Shown here: positions 16,501-25,303 of the stretch, in pieces
How the letters are laid out: each line of letters begins with the position of its first letter
Numbering within the stretch: position 1 is the first letter of the stretch
Source of the DNA: Massilibacteroides sp.
Lineage (GTDB): Bacteria; Bacteroidota; Bacteroidia; Bacteroidales; Tannerellaceae
Direction: 5' to 3'
DNA length: 58,845 nt
Assembly (NCBI GenBank): GCA_028708075.1
Contig: JAQVZS010000007.1
Span: forward strand, 1-58,845
Translations under genes and position numbers: made by a program
Notes under the pieces: model-generated
What the model saw: only the letters and a program-made list of their open reading frames with translations
Databases searched by the model: none
Told to the model about the DNA's origin: nothing

Positions 16501-17100
16501 GCGGTTTTTCCTGTAATTTCGGGAAAAGCAATTCTTGTGGAAAAGGATATGGGGCAGGCGGTATTGGATACTGTGTCGACTGTATTTCAGAAGCCGGAAG
16601 CAATGGTGCGAGATACGGTTTCGGCTGTTCAGGTTGATTCTGTGGATGAAGGGCTTACCTTGAAAGAAATAGAAGAGATCCGGAAACGGGAGGCCGCAGA
16701 GGAAGGAGAGAAGCGGGAAGCGGAACGTATCGCTTTTGAGGAACAGCAACGGGCGGAACGTGAGTTGCAAGAACAAAAGGCAAAGGAGCGGGCGGATCTT
16801 TTGAAAAAGCAGAAGATGGAAGATGAAGAACTGCTGAAAGCAAAGGTTGAAAAAGAAAAACTTTTGGAGGAAGAACGGAAAATGCGCTTGGAACAACGGG
16901 AAGCGGAACGTAAGGCAAAACTGAAAGCACAGAAGCAGCTTCGTAAAGAAAAAGAACGAGAGTATAAAGAGCGCTTGAAACAAAAAGAGAAAGCGCGTAA
17001 AGAAAAAGAGCGAGCGTATAAAAAGAAATTGAAAGAGAAGGAGAAAGCGCGCCATGAGGCTCAGAAAGCAAAAGAAGGCGAGGCGAAAAGAAAACGATAA
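13573..17100 (+). CDS. TPR lipoprotein, PorW/SprE-like (type IX secretion/gliding)
   Basis: 1175 aa from a GTG at 13573. Lipobox LLVSC puts the lipidated Cys at residue 20. The N-terminal part (FYHAINSRYNIYYNGKVSF) is the hallmark of PorW/SprE, lipoproteins needed for type IX secretion in Porphyromonas and Flavobacterium. Several TPR-like helix pairs span about residues 130-430 and 600-680. The last 150 residues are a highly charged Lys/Glu coiled coil (KEREYKERLKQKEKARKEKE), which makes the protein long for the family. It follows the ABC permease gene by 48 bp. The CTD-bearing protein at 55-57 kb could be a secretion client. Family call good; need in secretion is inferred. Confidence 0.82.
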   Translation: MKKGFYYITVLFLLGLLVSCSVKKNTRASRFYHAINSRYNIYYNGKVSFDEAFKAMQDGYKENYSEMIYMFPISAQPKNKQVTGGAFDRAIEKSNKAIKLHSIKVKPLKKPGWRNDPKQVQIQEQEEYNPFLKHCWLLMGEAQFYNADFLQASATFSYIARHYATDEEVVSEAKLWQARSYSEMNWLYEAEDVLGKLNTNGIHPKKLNLYATVYADYLIKNKQYEEAIPYLQTAIKAEKNGRQRSRMKYLLGQLYTELELTNLAYKAFGDVIKSNPPYELEFAARIRQTEVFSGANYMRMVKKLGSMVRSQKNMDYLDQVYYAIGNIYMSREDTAQAIVNYQLGIDKSTKKGIEKGLCQIRLGDIYFKQGEYVKAQPCFSGALASLQKEYKDYKRIAKLSEVLDELVIHVEAVHLQDSLQTLAKMPESERLAVVDAIIARVEKEEKEAREQAEKEAYLAEQESKGTGIDRQGTDINVPVMPTGAGTASFYFYNTQTVAQGKTKFQRQWGRRPLEDDWRRRKKEMSTFMDNMGDHEMDETVVIQDSLAVDSLAARGLPEELTDDPKRREFYLQQIPFTPEDLDASNLIIVDGLYHMAMIYKDKLEDFPLSIEAFETLERRFPENEYRLESYYQIYLMALRMKDQALADRYKAKLINAFPESDYSVAIADPNYEYNIRMMDVVQDSIYQETYNSYLSENIPVVRRNYRLVSAKYPLADLMPKFMFLEALTYVQEGDPEGFKTALKALLEKYPSADVSELAGEMLKGVLRGRAMVQGGVRGMSWNLRFGLDEDGSLSAADSARVFTADPNVPYRMLLIYPTERVNKNQLLYAVAAYNFANFMVKQLDISVEENGPMSIMMLRDFVNLEEAIQYYKMIYGKEGYANTLNREVAILPISEDNQQTLMRGKTLDEYVTFFADSLGQQLPELIERWKIRFEEERKEIEPTLPAVEDSLETDVKLDEPMTEIKEERVVEEKDTTAVFPVISGKAILVEKDMGQAVLDTVSTVFQKPEAMVRDTVSAVQVDSVDEGLTLKEIEEIRKREAAEEGEKREAERIAFEEQQRAERELQEQKAKERADLLKKQKMEDEELLKAKVEKEKLLEEERKMRLEQREAERKAKLKAQKQLRKEKEREYKERLKQKEKARKEKERAYKKKLKEKEKARHEAQKAKEGEAKRKR

Positions 17101-17114
17101 AAATGGAATGATTT

Positions 17115-17891
17115 ATGAGCAGGATAATCTTTTTTTTCTTGGTATTAGCCGGGTTTAATGTTCAGGCACAACAAGTGCATTATAATGCTTTTTCGCATAA
17201 TGATTATTGGCGTAACCGACCGTTGTTTGATGCTCTGGATTATGGATTTAATTGTGTGGAAGCCGATCTCTGGTTGATCGATGGCGAACTTTATGTTGCG
17301 CATGACAGACCTGAACCGAAGATGTCGATAGTATTCAGTAACCTTTATTTGAAACCACTCATTGCTCGCATTCAGAAAAACGGAGGGAAGGTTTATCTTT
17401 CCGGTGACCGTCCTTTTTATTTGATGATCGACTGTAAGACAAACGGGGAAGAAATGTATCCCTTATTGAAGAGACAATTGGAACCGTATAAAAAATACTT
17501 CTGTTCGGTTGAGAACGGATGTTATAAAGAAGGGGCTGTCCTACTTTTTTTCTCGGGTAATCGTCCGCGAAAGGCTATTTCGGAGGAGACGAGTCGTATC
17601 GCTTTTTTGGACGGGACAATAGCGGATTTAGGAAAAGAAATTCCCAAAACATTGATGCCGGTGGTAAGCGATAATTTCAGCGCCTTTTTTTCGTGGCGTG
17701 GAGAAGGGAATATATCTGAAAAGGAATTGAACGAAATGCGTGCGATCATCCGGCAGGTGCATGAAGAAGGGAAACTTTTCCGCTGGTGGGGTGCACCAGA
17801 TACACCCCTTTTTAAACGTTTTTTTCGAGAAGAAGGCGTTGATTTAATCGGAGCAGACGATTTACGTGGGCTACATGAAGTCTTAAAATAA
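17115..17891 (+). CDS. Secreted PLC-like phosphodiesterase, AIM6/GDPD-like
   Basis: 258 aa with a signal peptide (FNVQA-Q, about residue 19). Motifs fit the PI-PLC/GDPD-like TIM barrel of the 'altered inheritance of mitochondria 6' family: AFSHNDYWRNRPLFDALDYG, VEADLWLIDGELYVAHDRP (metal-binding Glu, Asp and His), then FYLMIDCKTNGEE and RWWGAPD near the end. Such enzymes cut phosphodiester head groups; the periplasmic substrate is not known. It starts 14 bp after the PorW/SprE-like gene, the end of the aroA run. Confidence 0.75.
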   Translation: MSRIIFFFLVLAGFNVQAQQVHYNAFSHNDYWRNRPLFDALDYGFNCVEADLWLIDGELYVAHDRPEPKMSIVFSNLYLKPLIARIQKNGGKVYLSGDRPFYLMIDCKTNGEEMYPLLKRQLEPYKKYFCSVENGCYKEGAVLLFFSGNRPRKAISEETSRIAFLDGTIADLGKEIPKTLMPVVSDNFSAFFSWRGEGNISEKELNEMRAIIRQVHEEGKLFRWWGAPDTPLFKRFFREEGVDLIGADDLRGLHEVLK

Positions 17892-18053
17892 AGTGTTTGA
17901 AAGAAGTTTTTTAGATTTGTTTTTTATTTGGTCTGGATTTTACCCAATGCGTTTTCTGTATTTTGTCTTTACTATTTTGTATTTGTGTTATGTTTTATTC
18001 GTTTTTCTTAGAAAGAATTTACGTTTTTTGTTATTTTCGTGAAAAAATATGAA

Positions 18054-18596
18054 ATGTTGGAGCGTGAGCTACTAAAAAAAATAAAGGAAGGAAATTCAAC
18101 TATATTCCATTACTTTATGGATTTGTATAGTAAAGATCTTTATTTGTTCGCTTTGGGTTATGTGCGTACGAGGGAAATTGCAGAAGAAGTAGTCAGCGAT
18201 GTTTTTCTGTCTGTTTGGCAAAACCGACAAAAACTTGATCAGATACGTTCTATAAGGACATGGTTGTTCGTAATGACTAAAAACCGATCGATTTCTTATT
18301 TGAGAAAAGAAAATCCGGATACCATTCTTTCTATTGATGATGTCGGTGAAGTCGACAATTATTTTATATCTAATATTCAGGCGCCCGATAGTCAAATCAT
18401 TAGCGATGAAGAAATGGCTCGCATTAACGGCGCCATAAACGCTCTACCTCCCAAATGCAAAGAAGTATTTATGTTAGCTAAAATCGAAAAAATACCCTAC
18501 AAAGAAATATCACGAATATTAAATATATCTGTAAAAACCATTAATGTCCATATTGCAAAAGCGGTTGGACTAATATCCAAAATCTTAAATGAGTAA
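18054..18596 (+). CDS. ECF-type RNA polymerase sigma factor
   Basis: 180 aa from the ATG at 18054 (MLERELLKKIKEGN); an in-frame GTG at 18039 would add five residues. Region 2 is visible as YLFALGYVRTREIAEEVVSDVFLSVWQNR and RSIRTWLFVMTKNRSISYLRK, region 4 as INALPPKCKEVFMLAKIEKIPYKEISRILNISVKTINVHIAKA (both described here as positions about 30-95 and 125-170). It is the Bacteroidetes sigma-70 group that controls SusC/SusD loci. The next gene is its FecR-type partner, followed by SusC with an STN domain, so ligand uptake probably signals through this sigma factor to the same locus. Confidence 0.93.
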   Translation: MLERELLKKIKEGNSTIFHYFMDLYSKDLYLFALGYVRTREIAEEVVSDVFLSVWQNRQKLDQIRSIRTWLFVMTKNRSISYLRKENPDTILSIDDVGEVDNYFISNIQAPDSQIISDEEMARINGAINALPPKCKEVFMLAKIEKIPYKEISRILNISVKTINVHIAKAVGLISKILNE

Positions 18597-18668
18597 TTTT
18601 TTTACTATCGAGTAGGAGATTCTTTTTCGTCTGGCGTCTTTTATATATAGACTTTATAATATTAATAT

Positions 18669-19760
18669 ATGAAAGATCCCCAAAGGAAAACAAACTATTT
18701 CTTAAATTCTTGTACTCCGGTTGTTGAAGACGGGGTAGTGGAATCAATCCATAAAAAAACATTTGAGAAAATAGAAGAATGCAAAGAACATCTATCACCA
18801 GTCTTGACAACTAATACGGGAAAGAAGAAAAAAATTTGGATAACAGTCTTTTCTTCTGCAGTTGCTGCAATATTTATTCTGGCTATATTTTTAATTAACT
18901 ATGTCTCATCAGATAAACCTTTCATGAATATTGTAGCCATGACTGAACAACAAATTCAAGACTACGAGAGTAATGAAATTTTATTGATTTTATCTGACTC
19001 ACGACAAATCAGGTTTTCTCAGGATGATATAATTTCTTTTACTTCTGAAGGAGCGCTTGCGAATTCGATGTCATCAATCTGCAAGAGGAATAATGGTTCA
19101 ACACAAAATACTCTTAATCAGCTTCTCGTTCCGAAAGGTATGCGTTCGCAATTGCTTTTGTCGGATGGTACTAAAATTTGGATTAATGCCGGAAGTCGGA
19201 TTGTTTTCCCCCCAATTTTTTCTAAAGAAAAACGTCAAATATATATTGACGGAGAAGCTTATTTGGAAGTTGCGCCTAATCGTGATCGGCCTTTTTTTGT
19301 AACGGCAAATGGTTTTGAAATTAAAGTATTGGGGACGTCTTTTAATGTCTTTGCTTATAAAGAAGATGAAATAAAAGAAGTGGCTTTGGTTAGTGGAAAA
19401 ATTGAAATCACCGATGAGCAGAATCAGGTTCTTGAAATGAAACCGGACGAACTTGTTACATTTTCCCAAAATTGTATTTCGGAGAAGAAATATGTTAATG
19501 CCAAGGATTATAAATCATGGATAGATAAAATACTAATCTTGAACGGAGAAACTTTAGAATCGATAGCACATCGGTTAACTTTAATCTACGGGGTGAAAAT
19601 TGTCTGTGACTTTTCTATAGGAGAAGAGGAGGTGTTCGGAAAATTAGATCTGAAAAACAATATTGAAGAAATACTGAATTATCTTGAACTAATGCTTCCT
19701 CTTTCTGTGACGAAAGAAGACAATACATTTTATTTGAGAAGAAAACAAACGGATGTCTAA
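18669..19760 (+). CDS. FecR-family anti-sigma factor
   Basis: 363 aa. A cytoplasmic N-terminal tail of about 55 residues, one membrane helix (IWITVFSSAVAAIFILAIFLI), then a periplasmic FecR domain with LLVPKGMRSQLLLSDGTKIW, the hallmark stretch of FecR proteins, and GEAYLEVAPNRDRPFFV. The C-terminal part (ETLESIAHRLTLIYGVKI) is the secretin/TonB-like domain seen in Bacteroidetes FecRs. It should hold the sigma factor at the membrane until the STN domain of the loaded SusC touches it. It lies 72 bp after the sigma gene and 124 bp before susC. Confidence 0.93.
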   Translation: MKDPQRKTNYFLNSCTPVVEDGVVESIHKKTFEKIEECKEHLSPVLTTNTGKKKKIWITVFSSAVAAIFILAIFLINYVSSDKPFMNIVAMTEQQIQDYESNEILLILSDSRQIRFSQDDIISFTSEGALANSMSSICKRNNGSTQNTLNQLLVPKGMRSQLLLSDGTKIWINAGSRIVFPPIFSKEKRQIYIDGEAYLEVAPNRDRPFFVTANGFEIKVLGTSFNVFAYKEDEIKEVALVSGKIEITDEQNQVLEMKPDELVTFSQNCISEKKYVNAKDYKSWIDKILILNGETLESIAHRLTLIYGVKIVCDFSIGEEEVFGKLDLKNNIEEILNYLELMLPLSVTKEDNTFYLRRKQTDV

Positions 19761-19798
19761 CTTATAAATATAATCTATGCGAAAAAACAATTAAAATA

Positions 19799-19827
19799 AC
19801 CGGATGATACGGCAAATATCATCCGGT
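19799..19827. promoter_or_regulatory. Perfect 11-bp inverted repeat between fecR and susC
   Basis: ACCGGATGATA (19799-19809) and TATCATCCGGT (19817-19827) flank a 7-base loop CGGCAAA. No T run follows on the plus strand, so it is not a classical terminator for fecR. It could be an RNA hairpin in the susC leader, a processing site or an operator. Confidence 0.6.
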
Positions 19828-19884
19828 AAGAATCACAAACAACCAGTGAAAGTTATCTTAATTCTTTAAAATCCACGTAAATAT

Positions 19885-22800
19885 ATGAAAAACAGTTTTA
19901 CGAATAAGGGTAAGACATCAAAAATGTATTACTATGGCTTGGTGCTTATCCTTTTCTTGTCAATTCCTTATTCTCATCTACAGGCTAAAGATAGAGAATT
20001 TGTTTCAAATCAGGAGCAAAATATTACAGTAAAGCTTCAGAATCAGACTGTAAAAGAAGTTATTAATTATATTGAAAATAACAGTAATTATATTTTTGTC
20101 TATGCTAAAAACTTATTAGAAACGCTTAGCCAAAAAGTCTCCATTCGTGTTGAGGATAAAAATATTTCTTATATTATGGATATATTATCCAGGGAAACAA
20201 ATCTGAATTATGAAATAAAAGGACGCCAGATTATTCTATCAAGGAGAAATAATAAGTCTCAACAAGAAAAAAAGGGGATCAATATAAATGGAACAGTTTG
20301 GGATGAACATGGTGAACCGTTAATCGGGGTAAATGTGTCGGTCAAATCGACAAACATAGGAGCGACAACAGACTTAAATGGGAATTACTTCCTGACGGTT
20401 CCTAATAAAAATGCGGAATTGGTCTTTCAATATATTGGTTACGAACCTAAAAATATTGTAGTTGGTAATCAAATCAATATCAATGTAAATATGAAAGAAG
20501 TAGTGACCAGCTTGAATGAAGTTGTTGTTGTTGGTTTTGGTTCACAGAAAAGAGAGTCTGTCGTTGGTTCTATCACGACGATCGAACCTACATTTTTACA
20601 ACAAAGTCCTACGCGAGCGTTAAGTAATAATTTAGCCGGTCAATTAGCTGGTGTAATTGCCGTACAACGTTCGGGAGAACCAGGTGTAGATGGTTCTACT
20701 TTTTGGATTCGTGGTATTTCTTCTTTTCAGAATGCGGGAAGAAATCCATTGGTTTTAGTGGATGGAATAGAAAGGACATTGGATGATATGAATCCGGCCG
20801 AAATCGAATCGTTTTCTGTATTAAAAGATGCGGCAGCCAGCGCAGTGTATGGCGTTAGAGGTGCTAATGGCGTTATTTTGGTTAATACCAAAAGAGGAAA
20901 ATTAGGAAGACCATCAATAGATGTGCATTATGAACAAGGGTTTACACAGCCAGTTAAATTACCTAACTTTATTGGTTCTGCTGATTATTTGTCTTTAATG
21001 AATGAACTATCTATTGATGGAGGCGGCTTGGAAATCTATTCGCCAGATATAATTGAAAAATATCGTACAGGCGCTGATCCCGAATTATATCCGGATATTA
21101 ATTGGTTGGATCTTGTAACGAAAAATTATGCAAGCAACCGCCGGGCAAATTTAAATATTACCGGCGGTAGTGATATTTTGCGTTACTCATTGGTTGTTTC
21201 CTATTATGGAGAGTCCGGAATTTTTGAAAGAGACAAAACGCAAACTTGGGATTCTTCTACGAGACTAAATAAATATAACATTCGTTCGAATGTAGATGTT
21301 AATATTACAAAAACAACCGTTGCGCGTATCAGCGTAGGAGGATTTTTGCAAGATACGAACGGAATGGTAGATGAAGGTGATACCAGAGCTTCAGATCATA
21401 TCTTAAATATTTCCTTTGAAACACCTCCCTTTGTCCATCCGGCAGTTTATTCTTCGGGAGAATTTCCTAAGGTGAAATCTCGCCAGAATCCGTGGGCAAG
21501 AGCAACGCAACATGGCTTTTCAACTTATTCATCGGCGAAGATAGAATCTTTATTCTCTCTCGAACAGGACTTGAAAGACTTATTGCCGGGATTAAAAATA
21601 AAAGGTATATTCTCTTTTGACAGATATATGAAATCGGGAGTGGTTCGTTCAAAAAGCCCGGACTATTATTATCCGGCTACTTCTCGTTTGGAAAATGGAG
21701 ATTTAGATATTTCCATTGCTGATTACGGACAAATGTTTTTAGGAACGGATTCTAAGAAAGAATGGGGGAACAGAGCTACCTATATAGAAGGAAACCTGAA
21801 TTATTCACAACGATTCGGGAAACATAACGTTGAGGGAATGTTTATGTATAATCAACGTGATTATCAAAATGGGAGTGTTGTCCCGTATCGCCGTATGGGT
21901 ATTGCCGGAAGGGCTTCTTATAATTATGATAATCGTTATATTGCCGAATTTAATTTTGGTTATAACGGTTCTGAGAACTTTGCAAAAGGATATCGGTTCG
22001 GTTTTTTCCCTTCTGTGGCTGTAGGATATTTGATTTCGGAAGAATCATTCATGAAAAATTATAAAGAGACTTTTTCTAAACTTAAACTGAGAGCTTCATG
22101 GGGGTTAGTTGGAAATGACCAACTGGAAGGTCGTCGTTTTGCTTATATTACAACGATTAACAGTAGTAACGATAATCAATATAAATGGGGAGTGAATAAC
22201 GACTATCACCGTACTGGGCGTTTTGAAGGCGATTTTGGTATTCCTGATCTGACTTGGGAGACCGTAGAGAAGGTTAATTTGGGTATTGAGTTAGGTCTAT
22301 GGAATGCGCTTGATTTGCAGATTGATTGGTTTAAAGACAAACGCCGCGATATTTTCATGAAGCGGAATATGATTCCGTCTGCTGCAGGTTTTGTGAATAC
22401 TCCTTGGGCTAATTTTGGGAAAGTAAATAACTCCGGTGTGGATATGTCACTTGTTTACAATAAGCAAATAAATAAAGATTGGTATCTTGGTGTCAGGAGT
22501 ACTTTTACTTATGCAAAGAATAAAATTATTGAACAGGATGAAGCGCCTGGAGTGAAGGGGACAAACAGACAACGCACAGGGCAGTCGGTCGGACAATTAT
22601 TCGGTCTTGTTGCGGACGGCTTATTTACAGAAGATGATTTTGCCGATATTGAAAATGGAATACTTAAAGACGATATCCCAAAGCACTCCTTTGTTTCTAA
22701 AATTCGTCCCGGTGATATAAAATATGTAGACATTGATGGTGATGGTGCAGTAACGGATATGGATGAGGTCGCTCTTAAAGGGACAACGGATCCTCAGTTG

Positions 22801-23277
22801 ATTTATGGTTTTGGCATGAATGTCGGTTATCAGAATTTCGATTTTAATCTATTTCTTCAAGGAAATGGGAAAACTTATAGATTTATTGGAGGTTCTGGAT
22901 TCATGCCCGGTAGTTCTATGGGCGCTATGTATAATGTTTTTGAAAATTATCAGGACAGGTGGATTCCGGAGAATCCAAGTCAAAATGTTTTTTATCCACG
23001 ATTAACTTATGGACAGAACGAAAATAATTCAAAAAATTCAACTTGGTGGTTGCGAGACATGAGTATGTTGCGTGTGAAAGACGTAGAAGTTGGATATCGT
23101 TTTCCCAAAGCATGGATAAATCGTTATGGAGTAAAAGCTTTACGCTTATATTTAAAAGGTTCTAATCTGTTGACTTTTTCTAAATTTAAGATGTGGGATC
23201 CGGAATTGGCTACAAGTAACGGAATGAAATATCCGATTATGAAGTCTATTTCTGTGGGTGTTGATGTTAATTTTTAA
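19885..23277 (+). CDS. SusC/RagA-family TonB-linked outer-membrane protein with STN domain
   Basis: 1130 aa. An internal hydrophobic signal (YYGLVLILFLSIPYSHLQA) ends near residue 35. Domains: STN signalling domain about 45-120 (VKLQNQTVKEVINYIENNSN); CarboxypepD-regulatory-like domain about 133-210 (NGTVWDEHGEPLIGVNV); plug opening with EVVVVGFGSQKRESVVGSI and containing DGIERTLDDMNPAEIESF and VLKDAAASAVYGVRGANG; then the 22-strand barrel ending ISVGVDVNF. It imports an oligomeric nutrient, usually glycan, with the SusD lid encoded 19 bp downstream. The STN domain ties it to the upstream FecR/sigma pair. Substrate unknown. Confidence 0.96.
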   Translation: MKNSFTNKGKTSKMYYYGLVLILFLSIPYSHLQAKDREFVSNQEQNITVKLQNQTVKEVINYIENNSNYIFVYAKNLLETLSQKVSIRVEDKNISYIMDILSRETNLNYEIKGRQIILSRRNNKSQQEKKGININGTVWDEHGEPLIGVNVSVKSTNIGATTDLNGNYFLTVPNKNAELVFQYIGYEPKNIVVGNQININVNMKEVVTSLNEVVVVGFGSQKRESVVGSITTIEPTFLQQSPTRALSNNLAGQLAGVIAVQRSGEPGVDGSTFWIRGISSFQNAGRNPLVLVDGIERTLDDMNPAEIESFSVLKDAAASAVYGVRGANGVILVNTKRGKLGRPSIDVHYEQGFTQPVKLPNFIGSADYLSLMNELSIDGGGLEIYSPDIIEKYRTGADPELYPDINWLDLVTKNYASNRRANLNITGGSDILRYSLVVSYYGESGIFERDKTQTWDSSTRLNKYNIRSNVDVNITKTTVARISVGGFLQDTNGMVDEGDTRASDHILNISFETPPFVHPAVYSSGEFPKVKSRQNPWARATQHGFSTYSSAKIESLFSLEQDLKDLLPGLKIKGIFSFDRYMKSGVVRSKSPDYYYPATSRLENGDLDISIADYGQMFLGTDSKKEWGNRATYIEGNLNYSQRFGKHNVEGMFMYNQRDYQNGSVVPYRRMGIAGRASYNYDNRYIAEFNFGYNGSENFAKGYRFGFFPSVAVGYLISEESFMKNYKETFSKLKLRASWGLVGNDQLEGRRFAYITTINSSNDNQYKWGVNNDYHRTGRFEGDFGIPDLTWETVEKVNLGIELGLWNALDLQIDWFKDKRRDIFMKRNMIPSAAGFVNTPWANFGKVNNSGVDMSLVYNKQINKDWYLGVRSTFTYAKNKIIEQDEAPGVKGTNRQRTGQSVGQLFGLVADGLFTEDDFADIENGILKDDIPKHSFVSKIRPGDIKYVDIDGDGAVTDMDEVALKGTTDPQLIYGFGMNVGYQNFDFNLFLQGNGKTYRFIGGSGFMPGSSMGAMYNVFENYQDRWIPENPSQNVFYPRLTYGQNENNSKNSTWWLRDMSMLRVKDVEVGYRFPKAWINRYGVKALRLYLKGSNLLTFSKFKMWDPELATSNGMKYPIMKSISVGVDVNF

Positions 23278-23296
23278 TATCGTAAAAACGTAAATT

Positions 23297-25243
23297 ATGA
23301 AAACAATAAAAGTATTAAAATACATAGTATTTATTTTATTATGGGGAGTATTAAACAGTTGTTCCGATTTTATAGATAATGCTCCCGATGATCAATTGGA
23401 TTTGGATATGGTTTTTAATGATAAAACTCGTACGGAAGATTGGTTGGCGAATGTGTATTCCAAAATACCGGATTCCTATTGGGGATTCACCAAAAATATC
23501 GGTTGGGATACTGTGGGAGACGATATCACTCCTTCACAAAGATGGCTGCAATGGTGGGGAGGAAGTCTTTTGAATTTCAGGGTTGGTAATTTTTATACGA
23601 GTTCTTCTTGGAATAGTAATTATTGGAGCGATTTACAACAACGGGTACGTTCCGCATATATTCTGATTAATAATGCTCACTCGAATCCACTACAGAAAGT
23701 GACGGAAGAAGATGTTGAATTAATGAGGAATGAATGTCGCTTTTTAATTGCATATTATTATTGGTTATTAACAGAATCTTATGGTGCTGTACCTTATTTT
23801 GATGATGTGGTAGATGTGAATGCACCCTTAGACGAAATGACCCATGGACAAATGCCTTTTGACGAAATGGTGGATATGTTGGATAAACAATTATTGGATT
23901 TGTCAACAAAGCTTCCTGATAAATGGGAAGAAGCATTCTTTGGTCGTGCTACATCTATTGCTTGTTTGGCGGTACGGGCCAGAATGCTTTTGTTCGCAGC
24001 AAGCCCACTTGTTAACGGGAATAAAATGTACGAAGAGACACCTTTGCTATACAATGGGAAAGAACGCTTTAATACAACCTATGATGCAGGAAAATGGAAA
24101 AAGGCGGCAGATGCCTGCAAGTTATTAATTGATCGGGCTCATGCTGCCGGTCACGATTTATATTATGAATATACTAATGATGGAAAAATAGATCCATTCA
24201 TGTCTTGTTATAATCTGTTTTTGAAAAAAACATCGGAGGGAAATAACGAAATTCTTTTCGCTCGTCCAGATGCAGATTACAGTTCTTTTGAGGCACACAG
24301 TACTCCTCGTGGTTGTGGCGGCAATGGAGGTTTAGGTGTTACTCAAGGTATGGTGGATGCTTTCTTTATGAAAAACGGATTGTCTCCGATTTTAGGATAT
24401 AATGCCGATGGTTCTCCTATTATTAATGAAGAGTCAAGTTATACTGAGTCAGGTTTTTCTACAGAGGCGGAAATTCGTAATACGAAATGGGATCCGTGCC
24501 GTAAATTCCAGAATGTGCAGCCGGGACAAATCACAGTTCCGAACACTTATAATATGTATAGCAATCGTGAGCCGCGTTTTTATTTGGCTGTTCTTTATAA
24601 TGGTGCCTGGTTTCATCAGGAAGGTCGTACAACGAGGATGATGTCTGGCGAATGGGATGGTGGTCCATCGCATGATGCTCCGCAAAATGGATATTTGAAC
24701 AGAAAAAAAACTTCTTTGGAATCTATTCCCAGAGATGGAAAACGTTCGTATCGTCCGGGTATTCTGTATCGTTTGGGTGAAGCTTATCTGAATTATGCGG
24801 AAGCGTTGAACGAGTCCAGCCCAGGACACAGTGATATTATGCTTTATCTAAATAAAATACGTGAACGTGCAGGTATTCCTGAATATGGAACCGGAATAGA
24901 TAATAATGGTTTCCAACGGATTCCGTACAAAAATGACCAGTCATACATTCGGGAACTGATTCGAAAGGAGCGTAGAGTGGAACTGTGTGGGGAGGGAATA
25001 CGCTATCATGACATACGTCGCTGGTTATTAGGAGAAGAATTGTTAGATGGTTATGATTACGGAATGAATTTTGCCGGTACGGTATACGTTGATGATAAGA
25101 ATAATCCTAAAGCATACTTTGTTCGTACAAAAGCATTATTGCGTAGTTTCGAAAAGAAACAGTATTGGATGCCTATTTATCAAAGTCAGATAGATAAAGA
25201 CCCAACATTGGTTCAGTCTCCATTTTGGGCAGGTGAAGAATAA
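23297..25243 (+). CDS. SusD/RagB-family nutrient-binding lipoprotein
   Basis: 648 aa, a little longer than typical SusD. Lipobox around WGVLNSC gives a lipid Cys near residue 22. SusD traits: TEDWLANVYSKIPDSYWGF at the N-terminal domain, ECRFLIAYYYWLLTESYGAVPYF (TPR-like helix, family hallmark, described here as residues about 147-170), LGEAYLNYAEALNES and ELIRKERRVELCGEGIRYHDIRRW near the C-terminus. It caps SusC at the cell surface and binds the ligand. No hydrolase follows; a strong terminator comes next. Confidence 0.95.
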   Translation: MKTIKVLKYIVFILLWGVLNSCSDFIDNAPDDQLDLDMVFNDKTRTEDWLANVYSKIPDSYWGFTKNIGWDTVGDDITPSQRWLQWWGGSLLNFRVGNFYTSSSWNSNYWSDLQQRVRSAYILINNAHSNPLQKVTEEDVELMRNECRFLIAYYYWLLTESYGAVPYFDDVVDVNAPLDEMTHGQMPFDEMVDMLDKQLLDLSTKLPDKWEEAFFGRATSIACLAVRARMLLFAASPLVNGNKMYEETPLLYNGKERFNTTYDAGKWKKAADACKLLIDRAHAAGHDLYYEYTNDGKIDPFMSCYNLFLKKTSEGNNEILFARPDADYSSFEAHSTPRGCGGNGGLGVTQGMVDAFFMKNGLSPILGYNADGSPIINEESSYTESGFSTEAEIRNTKWDPCRKFQNVQPGQITVPNTYNMYSNREPRFYLAVLYNGAWFHQEGRTTRMMSGEWDGGPSHDAPQNGYLNRKKTSLESIPRDGKRSYRPGILYRLGEAYLNYAEALNESSPGHSDIMLYLNKIRERAGIPEYGTGIDNNGFQRIPYKNDQSYIRELIRKERRVELCGEGIRYHDIRRWLLGEELLDGYDYGMNFAGTVYVDDKNNPKAYFVRTKALLRSFEKKQYWMPIYQSQIDKDPTLVQSPFWAGEE

Positions 25244-25250
25244 AAACGAT

Positions 25251-25286
25251 AAAAAACCCGACGATAATTTCGTTGTCGGGTTTTTT
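25251..25286. terminator. Bidirectional terminator between susD and uxaC
   Basis: AAAAAACCCGAC (25251-25262) and GTCGGGTTTTTT (25275-25286) form a 12-bp stem; a T6 run lies on the 3' side in both directions, serving the convergent susD and uxaC genes. Confidence 0.92.
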
Positions 25287-25303
25287 ATGGCTAATCTAAA
25301 ACA

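Noticed and set aside
16402-17071. Antisense frames of 138-217 aa rich in Phe and Leu opposite the end of the PorW/SprE-like gene
   Set aside because: They are the complement of a Lys/Glu-rich coiled coil, have no homology pattern, and the sense gene is intact.
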